Shown piece after piece: positions 24,101 to 34,940 of a DNA stretch of 64,000 nucleotides. The DNA comes from Dioszegia crocea (lineage: Eukaryota > Basidiomycota > Tremellomycetes > Tremellales > Bulleribasidiaceae). Location: positions 1,474,181 through 1,538,180 of the forward strand of contig BCKK01000003.1 in NCBI GenBank assembly GCA_001600615.1, given 5' to 3'. Positions within the stretch are counted from its first letter, which is position 1, and every line of letters begins with the position of its first letter. The notes under the pieces are model-generated. The model ran no database searches, was not told where the DNA came from, and worked only from the letters and a program-made list of their open reading frames with translations. Both the position numbers and the translations under genes were made by a program.

Positions 24101-25103
24101 AGCTGTGATCGTTATATGTCGTTATATCTATGTCGTGAATGTATTATAGGTGGCTCTATCAAGGTCAGGTATAGGTGCAAGATGTATGCTACTGTGTGGT
24201 CAGTCCTTGCGGGGCAAGGCGGAGTCGGACATCGCCGACATTGCCTCAGCGGAGATGAGTTCAATCTCCATTTCCAGTCAACCAACCAAATTTCGCCCAG
24301 CCAAACTCCAAATTCCTCAACTGTACTTCTCTCTCATCTATATCCATACGCATGTATACACTGTATCTCTACCCCCGGGCTCAGCAGCCCGTCGAGCGGA
24401 TGGACTGTTGACGTTTTCCACCTTTTTTCCGTTGCTCCACCCATCATATTTTCCAATTTCATTCAACCCCTCCCTTCCCCTTCTATCCCCCTTCCAACTT
24501 TTCCTTCTTCTTCCCCCACCCCCGCCCGATGAAGAGAATCGCCAACACAATAGAGTCAAGCTCGGACCCGACCCTAGTCGCCGTCGAGATTCGTCTCGGC
24601 GTGTGCTGGTCATCCATGTCGAGTGTCGGCCTGTCTGACAGTAACACTGAGGGCTTTCTCATCTCCCCCTTTCTCCATCTCTTCTTTCTATATCCCTCTT
24701 CCTTCTTTATTCCTCTTCCTTCTTACCAATCCATCCGTAGACGTTTGTAGACATGCTACTTTTGTCTCTCTTCCAAATATCCGCGTTTACTGGACTGTGC
24801 AGAGCTCTTTGCGGTACTGCGGAGGACCCCGGAACTATCTATCTTCGTCCGACTTCACACCTAGTACATCCGTAAAGTACCCAAAGTAAAGCTATAAACA
24901 AGTGTCCTGGCCACACATCACCCCTACCTATAAAGATGTTGTAGATTTCCGCTCCCGATCGAGCGATGTTTACAGATCTAGACTCCTCCCAACGCACCAC
25001 CAATCCTCGCGATGCTCCCATGTGCACTGATATCTGCACCGCGAAGCACCACGCCACCCCTCTGCTCGTTCTCGCTTCCCCGCTCCTGTTCCCCGCCAAT
25101 CTC
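24101..25103. other. intergenic, promoter of the Vps3 gene
   Basis: About 1 kb. It holds pyrimidine-rich runs at 24400-24520 and 24655-24740. Several plus-strand open frames overlap these runs; their composition (S, P, F, L only) is what CT-rich DNA gives, so I do not call them. Confidence 0.5.
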
Positions 25104-28100
25104 CTATGCAGCTACATTGATGGTGAAAGAGTTTGAAACATCTATCAAGTCAGCATCGACGCTCATCCTACCATCCATAATCGCTAAACTCACATGATTC
25201 GTAATCCGCCTGATTACTAGCATCCCCAAATACATGCAGACCCCTAAACAAGAACCTGTAATTCCCATTTGGGATCCGTGTCCCATTGGAGAACACCGGG
25301 TTCGCTAACGAGTAGAGTGAAAAGCCAGTATCGAAGTCATTGGTGTCGTGCACCGCAAAAGTCTTTTCAAAGAGGTTACCGACGATAGGGACGGTGGCGA
25401 ATGATGATTCGGTAGGTCTACAGAATTTGGGCTTGTTGTTTGTGATTTTACACAGGAACCTTTGGAAGCCTGTAATCACCGTAGACCAGTCCCCATGGTT
25501 CTCCTGGGTCTTTCGACCAAAGAGGACATGATCGTCCCGCTTCGTCATCCCATTGACGATTTCGTCCCGTTTGGCCGGAGCCCGGAAAGTGGGGTTGATA
25601 CCGAGGTTGGCATCGGCCCTGACGAGGTCGAGGTAGACGATGGGGGAACCGCCAGCGTACCGGTAGTATAACCCCGGGTAGTTATTGCCGGTGAAGTCGA
25701 AGGTGGGGTTGTTATTGAAACCCAAACCATTCGCCGAGTTGATAGTAAGCGGCAGCTTAAACTCCGGTGCGCCAAAGTACGCCGAGTTGCTATCAAAGAC
25801 AGGCACGTTGCCCATTCTCTGCGCAACGCCGAGGTAGGGTACCGTTGAGACTTCCGATCCCGCCTTGATCTGGATGAAACCCGAAATGATGGGGAGGGAT
25901 TTCGGATCGACGTTCGAAGGGTATTTAAACTTAAGTTTAATACTCTTCGACTGTCCTGGTTTCAGGTCGAACGAGTCATCTGAGAATTTGACTGTGGCCG
26001 GGGCGTTGATTTGGGGAGTGGGGAAGTAATTTGTAAAATTGGTGGAGGGATCAAGGGCCAGAGCAGTGCCCGCCGCGAGGTTGGAGAGGGAGTAGGCCTT
26101 CTTATCCCGACCATTGTTAATGATCTGGATAGTCTGCTCTTCGGCAAAGTACTGAGTGTCATTCAAGTACAGTTCGGAGGGAGTAATGACGGTTCCGTAG
26201 TTGATGGAATCGAAAGCCTGGATCACACCCGCGCCCTGGAAAGCGACGCTGTGGAGCTGGCTGTCCGAGCGGGAGAATTGGATGGGATTGGCAGTGGCTT
26301 GCAAAGCCTCGCGAACCTTCCGGGGTCGGAGGTTGTTGACGCCTCGGGAGTTCAGATAGAGGGCGGCAGAACCAGCTGCGAAGGCAGTGGACCAGGAGGT
26401 ACCGGGCGTAATGGTCCAATTGGCAAAGTTCCGATCGGGATTGAAGGGGACAACACCAATGATGTTGGTTCCCGGCGCGAGGACTTGGGTAGACATGAAG
26501 AGTTCGTACGTTGGTCCCTGCGCCGAGATTTCATACCCGATCCCACCGCTGAAGGTGTTGGTTCGAGGAGCAGGATTGTAGGTGAATGTCAAAGACGCCG
26601 TTCCGTTATTGGCAAACAACCAATCTCCATCCGCCTTGCTCACTCGACCATTATCGATAAGGGGGAAGTTCTCATAGATGGGTTCGGTGTTATCGGATTG
26701 GGCAAAGATGATGCGTTGACCACCGTTTATAAAGGCCATCCGAGCCTTGTCGCCAGAGGAGCAAGACCCGCCCTCGCGAACGACAAGGACGACGTTGGAG
26801 AGATCGACCTGTGGGGGGTTGCAGCCGGTGGGGTCGTTGGGGTAGGTGTAGATGGGGACAGTGCCGTCAAGCATGTTCTTGTAATTGTAGTATGTGATGG
26901 GACCGTAGCCTGTGGAAGTGGTGGCGTTGTGTGCGGGGAGGACGGTGCTATTGACTGCACCGGCGGAAATGACTCCTCGACCTGACGCAGGGCCCATGGC
27001 GTAGAACGGTCCGTTGTCTTCGACATCGACGTTTCCGGCTGCGGCAGTAACGACGACACCGGCCTGGACAAGTCGGGAAGCCATGACGGACGAAGCGGTC
27101 TGTGTCCAGCCAGCGACAGATTCTGCCTCAGTCAGCTTGTAACTTCCCCTTCAGACCACTAAACTCACCAAACGACATATTCACCACATCCATATCCTCC
27201 AAATACGCCCGTTGCATCGCCTGGAACACAACGTCCTCCGACGAGAAGCCAGAGCAAGAGAACACTCGGTACTGATACAAACTCGCCTCGGGTGCGACAC
27301 CAGGTACGTTATACTCATTATCGTTCGCGCCGATAATCCCTGCAACAGTCGTTCCGTGTGTCTGGCACTTATCGATGGGATCCGCATCGGGTACCGGATC
27401 CGTCCCAGCGACAAAGTTATCACCGACGAAATCGTACCCTCCAGCGACTTTACATCCTGAGCCAAAGCATCCGCCGAGCGGTGTCCGAGTGTAATCGACA
27501 CCACCATCAATGATCCCAATTTTGATCCCCTTGCCCTTGTTTCCTTGGGCATGCACGGTATCGGCTTTAATCTGGGGGAGGTTGGAAAAGCCTGTGTTGC
27601 GCCGGGTGGTTTGTCGGCGGTGTTTGGTCGAGTTGGACGAAGGGAGGGTGAGGGGTTTGAGAGTGGATGGGTTGGCGCGTTTCCAGCCGTCGGCAACGAT
27701 GGGCTTGGGGGTGGAAGGGAGGTTCATAGCGCGCACAGGGAGGATGTTCTGGATGGTCAGCAGAGTTCAGGTGTTCAGAAGGGGAAACATACCAAGACAC
27801 CGTCGATAGATGCGATACTGGTGAGATCCTAAACATCAGCACCTGCCCTACAAGAGACGCGGAAACTGGACTCACCTTGGCAGATTCAACCGAGATGGAC
27901 GCGCCAACAAAGAGATCAGCCACATACTCATGGTTGACCTTGATTGATAGGCCGCGTGCCCGCATCTCAGCGTATATAGCTTCATGGACCTAAACCCATC
28001 AGCTCAGTATCCCTCAGCGGGGTCAAGGCAGCTCACGACAGTATCACGTTTTTTCAGGTTGGCCTGCTTGAGGTGATCCGCCGAATCAAATTCGATAATG

Positions 28101-28265
28101 TATCGATTCGGTATAAGTTCTTGTCTGCATTATCAGCGCTACACCCAAGCTCAGTCGAGAGAGAACTGACCTTCCGACATTAGGTCCGGTAGGTGGTGTT
28201 CTAGCAGACGCGCCAAGCAGGGATGCAAGCACAACCAGTCCAGAGAGCGAAGTTGAGAACAGCAT
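25104..28265 (-). CDS. secreted subtilisin-like serine protease (S8) with PA domain
   Basis: About 950 aa. A signal peptide (LSGLVVLASLLGASA) is followed by an I9-type propeptide (RYIIEFDSADHLKQANLKKR). The catalytic triad is visible as IIDGGVDYT (Asp, about 27500), THGTTVAGIIGA (His, about 27340) and GTSWSTAFAAGSAAL (Ser, about 26390). A PA insert lies between His and Ser (NVVLVVREGGSCSSGDKARMAFINGG). The C-terminal part is Fn3/DUF1034-like with many N-glycosylation sequons. This domain order fits the fungal 'minor extracellular protease Vpr' group. The catalytic exon runs from about 27080 to about 25192, and a short last exon encodes VSNSFTINVAA and a TAG at 25104-25106. Confidence 0.9.
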
Positions 28266-29240
28266 GATTAGGGATAAGAGTAGAGGGAGTAATGACCGTG
28301 GGTGTGTTCTAATGAACGGGCGATTATACACAGGTCGACAAGAGGAGGTAGTAAAGGGCCGTCGTTATCGGCGGTCGAAATGGAGGTCGAAAGGAGGTAT
28401 AGCGTAATTAGAGGAATTCTACCTAAAGGTAAGCCTTTGACATTCCGTGAGGATCGGAAAGGATGGGAGTGAGAAGGCCGGGCGTGATCAGATGGTCAAA
28501 GTTGTAAGACCTCGGTCGAGGAAGGGTTGACTGACTCACAGATTATGCACAGGTATCCCAATTAGACACACCGTCAATGAAGGAGATGAACGTGATCGGG
28601 GGCAAATGCGATTATTTACACGAAAAGGAAAAAAAATGAGTGTGGGGGGTTGGCGAAAGACGGATGATGAACAAGGAGGCGGGGAGTTCAACGAAGGGGC
28701 GGGAAGGTCGAAGGGAGAATGGGGGAAGAATGAGATGTCCAAATCACAGTATAGTAGTCCTAATGAAACAGATCTCAGTTCCAGAGGAATTGTAGGGTGG
28801 ACGCGCGGACCGTAACGCTTGTTTGGTCCGTGACGTAAATCTCGAGACACCGCTGCACGCTGCCCTCAATCGAGGGTGAAGCGGGGATACAGATCGAGGT
28901 ATTCCGAAACCCTTTGTCTGGCTATTGGAACATGTCTGATGCATAGCACTAGATGAGCCGCTTAGACTCAGATCTCGAAAGCTTGAAGAGCTAGGGGAAT
29001 GCACCCTTGCCTAACGCCCACCGGCGATGCAGATGGCCATGGGTGACTTGGCGTTTGGCCTCGACGCGTCTATGCATCCATCAAGTTACCTCATGGTCTA
29101 CACTGCTCACCGAACCAGACTCCAGAATGCCCAAACACCAAGGAGATAGGAAACAGTCTTCTATATGCATTTCCGAAGATTAATCATATCCACCTAGGTC
29201 TCTACTATACCCGACCCCCAACCGAAATCCAGCGCGCAAC
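28266..29240. other. intergenic region
   Basis: 975 bp upstream of the protease gene and downstream of SAICAR synthetase. A purine-rich stretch at 28610-28730 opens a 69 aa frame with no support. A TGACGTAA motif occurs near 28831. No gene was recognised. Confidence 0.5.
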
Positions 29241-30450
29241 CTACTTCCCACCAAACTGGCCCAAACCCATAACCCTATCTCTAGCCTCTTCATACTTCGC
29301 CTTAGTCCCCCTGACGATTTCCTCAGGTAACGCCACCCCCTCCTTATTCCTAAGTCCTTCCTTAATGAGCCAATCTCTCAGATACTGCTTATCAAAGCTT
29401 GCTTGCGGCTGTCCAGATTGATACTCAGAAGCAGACCAGTATCGTGATGAATCAGGAGTAAGCAACTCGTCGATTAAGATGAGCTGTTTACCGTTGGGTG
29501 TGGGTAAGAGGCCGAATTCGAATTTGGTATCGGCGAGAATTAGACCTCGGGCAAGGGCGTATTCTGCTGCTTCGCCTAGGGCGGGTCAGCTTGGCCTCGT
29601 GTCGTGTACAAGGTAGAGTTAGCTTACTGTAGAGTCGGAGTGCGATATCTTCGATTTGAGATGCGAGTTCTGGTCCGCAGATCTCCTTGACTACGAGTAT
29701 ATCAGCTTGGAGCACTTCCCATGTGCCGTCAACAACTGACCTTTGTCAGGGTGGATGTTCTCGTCGTGCTCCCCTTGATCCGCCTTGGTAGACGGTGTAA
29801 ACAGAGGTTTGGGTAACTTCTCACTCTCAACAAGACCAGCAGGCATAGAGATTCCATGCACAGTTTGACTCTTCTTGTACTCTGCCCAAGCGGATCCTGA
29901 ACTATCAGCAGACATCCCTCTTCCTCCTGATCTCTGAATTGACTCAAGACTAACCAGTAATGTAACCCCTAACGATAGCTTCAATCTTAACAACCTCGCA
30001 CTTCTTAACAATCATACTCCGACCCTCGAGCTGATCCCTGTACTCGTCCAAGCTACGCGGGAACTCTGCCCAGGCAGCCGAGGGGTCCACCAGCGCAGCA
30101 GGAAGGTCTGAGGCAGAGGACGCTGTCGATGAAGATGCGTCAGGCAAGGAAGGGCAGAGAACGTGGTGCGGGATGATATGGGACAGCTTGTGGAACCAGA
30201 ACATGGAGAGTGTGGTGAGTGTTATTCCCTTTTGAGGTATACCCTGAGGGTGTCAGCTGTGTCCATATTCCTATCTTGGAAATGAGGGCTATAGTCAACT
30301 CACATTGTCCATAATGATGTCAAAAGCGCTTATTCGGTCCGTAGCGACAAACAGCAACTTGTCCTCATCGGCCTCATCTGGCATAGCGTAGATATCCCTC
30401 ACTTTGCCTTTCGCGAGTAGCTTCAATTTAGGCATGTTGGTCTGGACCAC
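29241..30450 (-). other. ADE1: SAICAR synthetase (Ade1) part of the joint gene
   Basis: Phosphoribosylaminoimidazole-succinocarboxamide synthase of purine biosynthesis. Family motifs run in order: [86 protein letters not shown], and [10 protein letters not shown] at the C-terminus. The enzyme is full length from the internal ATG at 30435 ([10 protein letters not shown]), so it could function alone if that ATG were used. Confidence 0.93.
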
Positions 30451-32331
30451 CTAGTGAGATATGAGCTTTTCATTCGCACACCGACGATGTATTAGCTTAC
30501 AGGAGCCTTGCCACCTCTACTCCCACTAGCCACTGCCACAGGCACAGCAGCCGCCGCCGCCTCATCCCGCTTCTTCAGCTCCGCCGGGGTAATCTGGTTC
30601 CCGCCCTCTACGGCCTCTTTAGCCTGCTGCTTAGCGAGCTTCTCCCGCTCCTTCTTGGCTCGCAGCGCCGCACGCTCTTCCTCCGTCGGCGGTGCCGATC
30701 GGACATCCTTCTCCTTCTTGACCTGGATCAATCAGCCACATCCACAGAAAGAACGACGGATCAAGGAACATACCTTGCCCTCGCCCTTAACAGCTGCTTT
30801 CTTCTCCTTCGCCTCAGCAACCTTCTCCGACCCACCCGCATACCCCAGTTTCTCCGCCTCTTGCCATTCCTCATTCGCCTTGAACATCTCCTGTATCGGC
30901 GTCAGAAGCTTGACGAGCGCATCCGTCACGCCATTCTTCAAATCTCCGGGGTGAATCTCCTCCTTGGCGTATTTCTCCTCAAGCTCCTCATAGCTCGAAA
31001 TATGAATATCACCCCCAAATTGCGCCTTGCGCCCAATACTGAATACAGTCCCCTCGGGAGCATCGGCAGTGATGAAGCTCTTGGCTTCTCCTCTGAAATC
31101 CTTCTCTCCTCGCTCCCGAGCTTGCTCATTCCACAGACTCTGAACAGGGATGAGGACCGATTTGACGAATGCCAAAACACCGTTTCCTTCGACTTGACCA
31201 GGCCCGCAGAGCGCTGCAGCGAGTTTGGACTTTATGCTGGCTGGAGAATCGAGGAAGTCGACTTTGGATTTAGGTTCGGATGAGGACATTTTACCGCCGG
31301 AAAGTCCGGGAACCATGGCATTCATGAGGTGCGCGCGCTTGGCGTAGCCGAGTTTGGGTAGGAAGTGGGCTGCGTACATGAAGATTTTGCGCTGTAGTGT
31401 CAGTTCGCCGCTTAGACCCAGCCTCGAGTATCAAACCAACTTACTTGGTCGACTCCACCGAACTGGAAGTGGACATCCAAGTACTGCTCATCCAGCGCCT
31501 GCAACCCAGGGTAGAGCAGACTGCACATCAAAGGTGATTCGGATGACTTGACAACATCCGCTCCGGCATGTTCGGCAGCTTTGGTAGTGGTGAGTGAGTG
31601 AAATCTGGGATCAGCTACGCCGCATCGGGCAAGGGAAAGACTCACTTGTACATGTCCAAAGTGTACTCGGCGGTCAATTGGTAGCTCGTACCGGTGACGA
31701 ATTCGAGCTTATCCAGGGGAACGCCCAGAACGGTAAAGACTGCTTTGAGGATGAAAGAGTAGTATTTTGTTCGCCATTTCAAGGTCTCGAGAGATGATTT
31801 GTTGGCGTCTAGGAAGGCGTGTAGCTGCGGTGCATCAGCAATGAGGCATTGGGCAGCAGCAACTCATCAAACTCACGTCGGCGAGCAGTATCTTGACCTA
31901 ATGAAGATTAGCTCTGTCACCAATTTGCAGCCTGAACTGTTCAAGAGACCGCGATAACTCACATTGACACCAGCAGTCAAGAAGTCGGCAATCTTCAGCA
32001 AAGGCACACAGTAGGCGATATGCGCTAGGACCGTCAGTTGATGCCTCCTCAGACAACGTCGGGTTCACGACAACTCACGTCGACCAGTGGTAGCGCTACC
32101 TGATTTGTCAGCTTGTGCCGTTTCTACACTTGAGTATCATGGGAACGTTAGCTCACCCCAGTAGCACCGCACGACTTCATCATCCGCCAACACCTTTCTG
32201 ATAATCTCCGTACTGGTCGCTTCCTGCAGATTCCGAGTGATTCGCTCAAACTGCGCCTCCTTCTCAGAAGACAGGGCGATCTTAGGCCCCGAATCAGTCT
32301 GAGCTGTGGTCTCGAACTCTAAATCTGCCAT
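29241..32331 (-). CDS. tyrosyl-tRNA synthetase joined in frame to SAICAR synthetase (probable bifunctional gene)
   Basis: Two complete enzymes follow each other on the minus strand. The first (32331 to 30501) is a eukaryotic cytosolic TyrRS: the SATTGRPHIAY signature (HIGH equivalent), [17 protein letters not shown], and [15 protein letters not shown] (KMSKS loop). The second (30450 to 29241) is a full-length Ade1. Between them is a 50 nt GT..AG segment (30451-30500) in phase 0. If it is spliced, the TyrRS tail continues directly into the Ade1 start with no stop. If it is retained, TyrRS ends two codons later at a TAA (30492-30494) and the Ade1 ATG follows 56 nt downstream. There is no room for a separate terminator and promoter. 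I therefore annotate one transcription unit; fusion is the preferred reading, bicistronic the alternative. Confidence 0.65.
30451..30500 (-). other. 50 nt phase-0 linker intron joining TyrRS and Ade1
   Basis: The donor is gtaagc and the acceptor ctag. The length is normal for this genome, but the branch-like motif is weak: GCTCAT stands where neighbours have CTGAC or CTAAT. An in-frame TAA lies 6-8 nt into the intron. Confidence 0.55.
30492..32331 (-). other. TYS1: tyrosyl-tRNA synthetase part of the joint gene
   Basis: Class I aminoacyl-tRNA synthetase charging tRNA-Tyr in the cytosol. Translation starts MADLEFETT at 32331, and several short introns split the Rossmann domain. After the anticodon-binding region the protein ends in a lysine/glutamate-rich helix ([20 protein letters not shown]) and an alanine-rich tail, GGKAPV. 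The coordinates include the TAA used if the linker intron is retained. Confidence 0.9.
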
Positions 32332-32679
32332 GATGATATGTTGTATATGGTCAAGAGTAAGTCTGTAGTAGTGGACAACTTTGAGCTGAGTTTCATCATG
32401 ACTCGTGCCTGTAAAGGGAGGGCACAATTAGTGAGAAATGGCGGTAAACGCCGCTCCCAGACGCGCCTGATTTTCGTTTGCTTTCCGTCGGAATGCTAGT
32501 CTCGGAACGGGCCGGGGAAGGCCGGAGCGGGGAATTCCGAGGGTTTCAGATTTTTCGTCCCCGCAAAAACGCCGACTTGGCCTTTATTAACGCGACTTCA
32601 TCGTCTTCATCCCCTCGCCACCACTTCACCACCACCTCCATCCACACCACACTCACTCCCCCACAAACACATCTTCAAC
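32332..32679. promoter_or_regulatory. divergent promoter between TyrRS-Ade1 and the MLRQ-like gene
   Basis: 348 bp with both starts pointing outward. The half towards 32680 is rich in CCACC/CACC repeats, a leader feature. No clear TATA box was seen. Confidence 0.45.
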
Positions 32680-33069
32680 ATGTCTCTATACGTGAGTTCG
32701 ACCATCCCTTCGGTCTGCTGTCGGCCCAAGCGATCATTCAACTGACTTCCCAGGGCCGAGTTAGAAAATACGTCCCCGTCGAGGTTCTCCCCATCATCAG
32801 CATTTGCGGCCTTGCCGTTGGTGGTGCCACTTACTACCTCTACCGTCTCAGCCAGGGATCAGAGGTTGTTTGGGACCGATCAGGTGACTGGAGACCGTGG
32901 GACAAGGTCAGTTATCCTGGCGTTATTCGCCCTGAGGGCCCAAGCTGACATTCCTCAGGTCAAGCACGACCAAAACATCAAATTCCTTTCATACAACCAG
33001 GACTTCTGGGCGCAGCGGAAGCTCGAGCGTGCCGAGCGGGACAAACAGCGATTGGTCGACTCCATCTAG
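32680..33069 (+). CDS. small mitochondrial inner-membrane protein, NDUFA4/MLRQ (B12D)-like
   Basis: 91 aa from three exons (32680-32691, 32754-32906, 32959-33069). The first exon encodes only MSLY. One membrane span (VLPIISICGLAVGGATYYLYRL) follows a basic start (GRVRKYVPVE), then WDRSGDWRPWDKV. This is the layout of the NDUFA4/MLRQ/B12D family, associated with complex I or IV of the respiratory chain. The C-terminal region is long and charged (RKLERAERDKQRL). Confidence 0.75.
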
Positions 33070-33211
33070 GTGGATAGTGGTCAGAGTCGCTGCTGGCGGG
33101 GCTTGGGGATCTGTTTTATATAGAGTGTAGATTTCGGTTACTGTACGTTGTTTTGGGACTTTCATCTGGCATTTGGGATTATTCTTATCTACTGAACCCT
33201 ACCCACAATAG

Positions 33212-34552
33212 CTAAATCTGGACGAAGAACCAGGTGTCTACTGATCTGATCAGCTCCTTTCCCCATCGACCAAGTCCCACCAGTGCAACTCACATCCAGT
33301 TGTATGCTCCGAGGCGGAGGTCATAGCCACTCCACCCAACAGATCGTATCCCTCCGCCTCCATCGCCGACAATACACTCATCATGACCTTGCGAGCCGGG
33401 TCGAATTGATCGCCCGATTCGACAGTCCAAGGATTTCCCCTTAGTTTCAACTGCCAAGCCCCCGGCTCTTCCTCTCTGGACTCTTGCAATCCGCGCAGCC
33501 ACACCTTCTGCACTTCGTCAACTCAGTCCCAACACTCGGGATATCCCAACGACATGCCTTCACAGCGAGCTCGAACGCCACTCGCACTCCATCGTCCGGC
33601 GCGTCAACAAGCCGGATCTTGTCAGTACCATGCAGCGACACTGAGAAGATATACTTCTGCGCCGGCTCGCCCAGGCGGAAGATGAGTGTATCTTGGACGT
33701 GGTGTGGCCGGGCGAGATCGGTCGATACGGCGAGATGCCAACCCTTTTCGGCTAGGGCGTGTAGGATGTGCGCGATCATCCGCCGGGCGCGGACGGTGCG
33801 GCCTCCGGCGGGTTCCCCTAAATCATCAGAGTCGATTCTGTGGCGCTATGCGGAGAGCAATGGCCCAGGAGGAGAGTTGACGGGGAGTAGGAATGAACTC
33901 GAGACACAAGTTAAGAACGGGGATGCCGGCCAGACTGTTCGACATGAGGGTGATGGGGAGCACAGATCTTCAGGCAGAGCAGAGTCTGCTGAAAGGGAAA
34001 ATAGAATGAAAGGTGACATCTCAGCGCAAGAACCGCCATGCCCAGAACCGACTCTTTAAGGTCGCGAGGAAGAGAGGATCTCGGATATTCACTCTGCCGA
34101 GAGGGACGGAAAATGAAATTGAGTTGACAAAGGCAGCGCCACAAACACTCACATGGCCATCCCGCCAATTTCCAATAACATGCCCCTCCACTCTCCACCT
34201 GAAAGTCCTTCACCCCAGGCGTCCATGTACGCTTTATCGCCTCATCTACCGGCAGTCTCACATCTTCGGGAAACCCAATCATGCGAATCCGGTCCCATGC
34301 GAGAGACACGGCGGCGTATCTCTGCGCTGGGCGAGTACGGGAGTCCTCATCAGAGCGGGAGAAGGGGAGTCGGGCATACAAGAAGGACTGGGAAGGGCAG
34401 GGCTTGGAGATGGTGGGAAGGGGCTGGGTTGATGTGGATCTGGATCCGCTTGGCGAAAGGGGGTAGGCGGGAGGGAGATCTGGATTTGTGTGGGCGAGAT
34501 TCGATTGGTCATCGAGGTGTTTCTCGTCTGTGGGGCTGTGCTTTTCGTTCAT
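33212..34552 (-). CDS. uncharacterised PPAY-motif paralogue 1, duplicated module
   Basis: Four exons (34153-34552, 33558-33817, 33294-33507, 33212-33240), 300 aa. I do not know a function. A disordered N-terminus carries DLPPAYPLS. The rest is two copies of one module: a strand/helix part (AAVSLAWDRIRMIGFPEDVRLPVDEAI, then the second copy SLHGTDKIRLVDAPDDGVRVAFELAV) followed by W-K-L-x-G-x-P-W and a helix (ARRMIAHILHALAEKGWHLAVSTD; second copy ARKVMMSVLSAMEAEGYDLL). The end is DTWFFVQI. It is one of three tandem copies with the same exon plan. Intron 2 has a GC donor (33556-33557). An alternative reading with intron 2 retained stays open but destroys the second module. Confidence 0.75.
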
Positions 34553-34940
34553 GCTGGCTAGACGGAGTAGGGCGGTGGAGAACTGGAGAGTAAGAGGCAA
34601 GTTGACGACCACGATGGGAGGAACGGGACAGCGAAAGCTTAAGGCCTCCTTTGGGGTTTCAGCATTCCTTTGGACCCTGAAACACGCCTCACCGTCACCG
34701 ACCAAGTTTATACTCGGGTGTACGGTTGTACTACTTGCATAGGTCTGTTGCTGCCATATAGCCTATGGTCTGTATCATGGCATATCCCATCGACATCTGT
34801 ATTGAAGAATGTATAGGAATATCCACACCAATTCTCACTCTGGTCATGTCACCCTTGAGTCTCGCACTCCTCGCTCCTGACTAGCGAGATCTACAGCTAC
34901 GCCCCTGCCGGTGCTCCATCAGGGATCGATAGAGATCTTA
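34553..34940. other. intergenic spacer between paralogues 1 and 2
   Basis: 388 bp, the promoter of paralogue 1 and the 3' end of paralogue 2. Nothing else was recognised. Confidence 0.5.

Noticed and set aside
24038..24750. Several plus-strand frames (up to 164 aa) upstream of Vps3
   Set aside because: They lie antisense to the first Vps3 exon and across CT-rich promoter DNA; composition is S/P/L/F only, with no domain.
28606..28815. 69 aa plus-strand frame
   Set aside because: Purine-rich, isolated, no neighbours in frame and no recognisable features.
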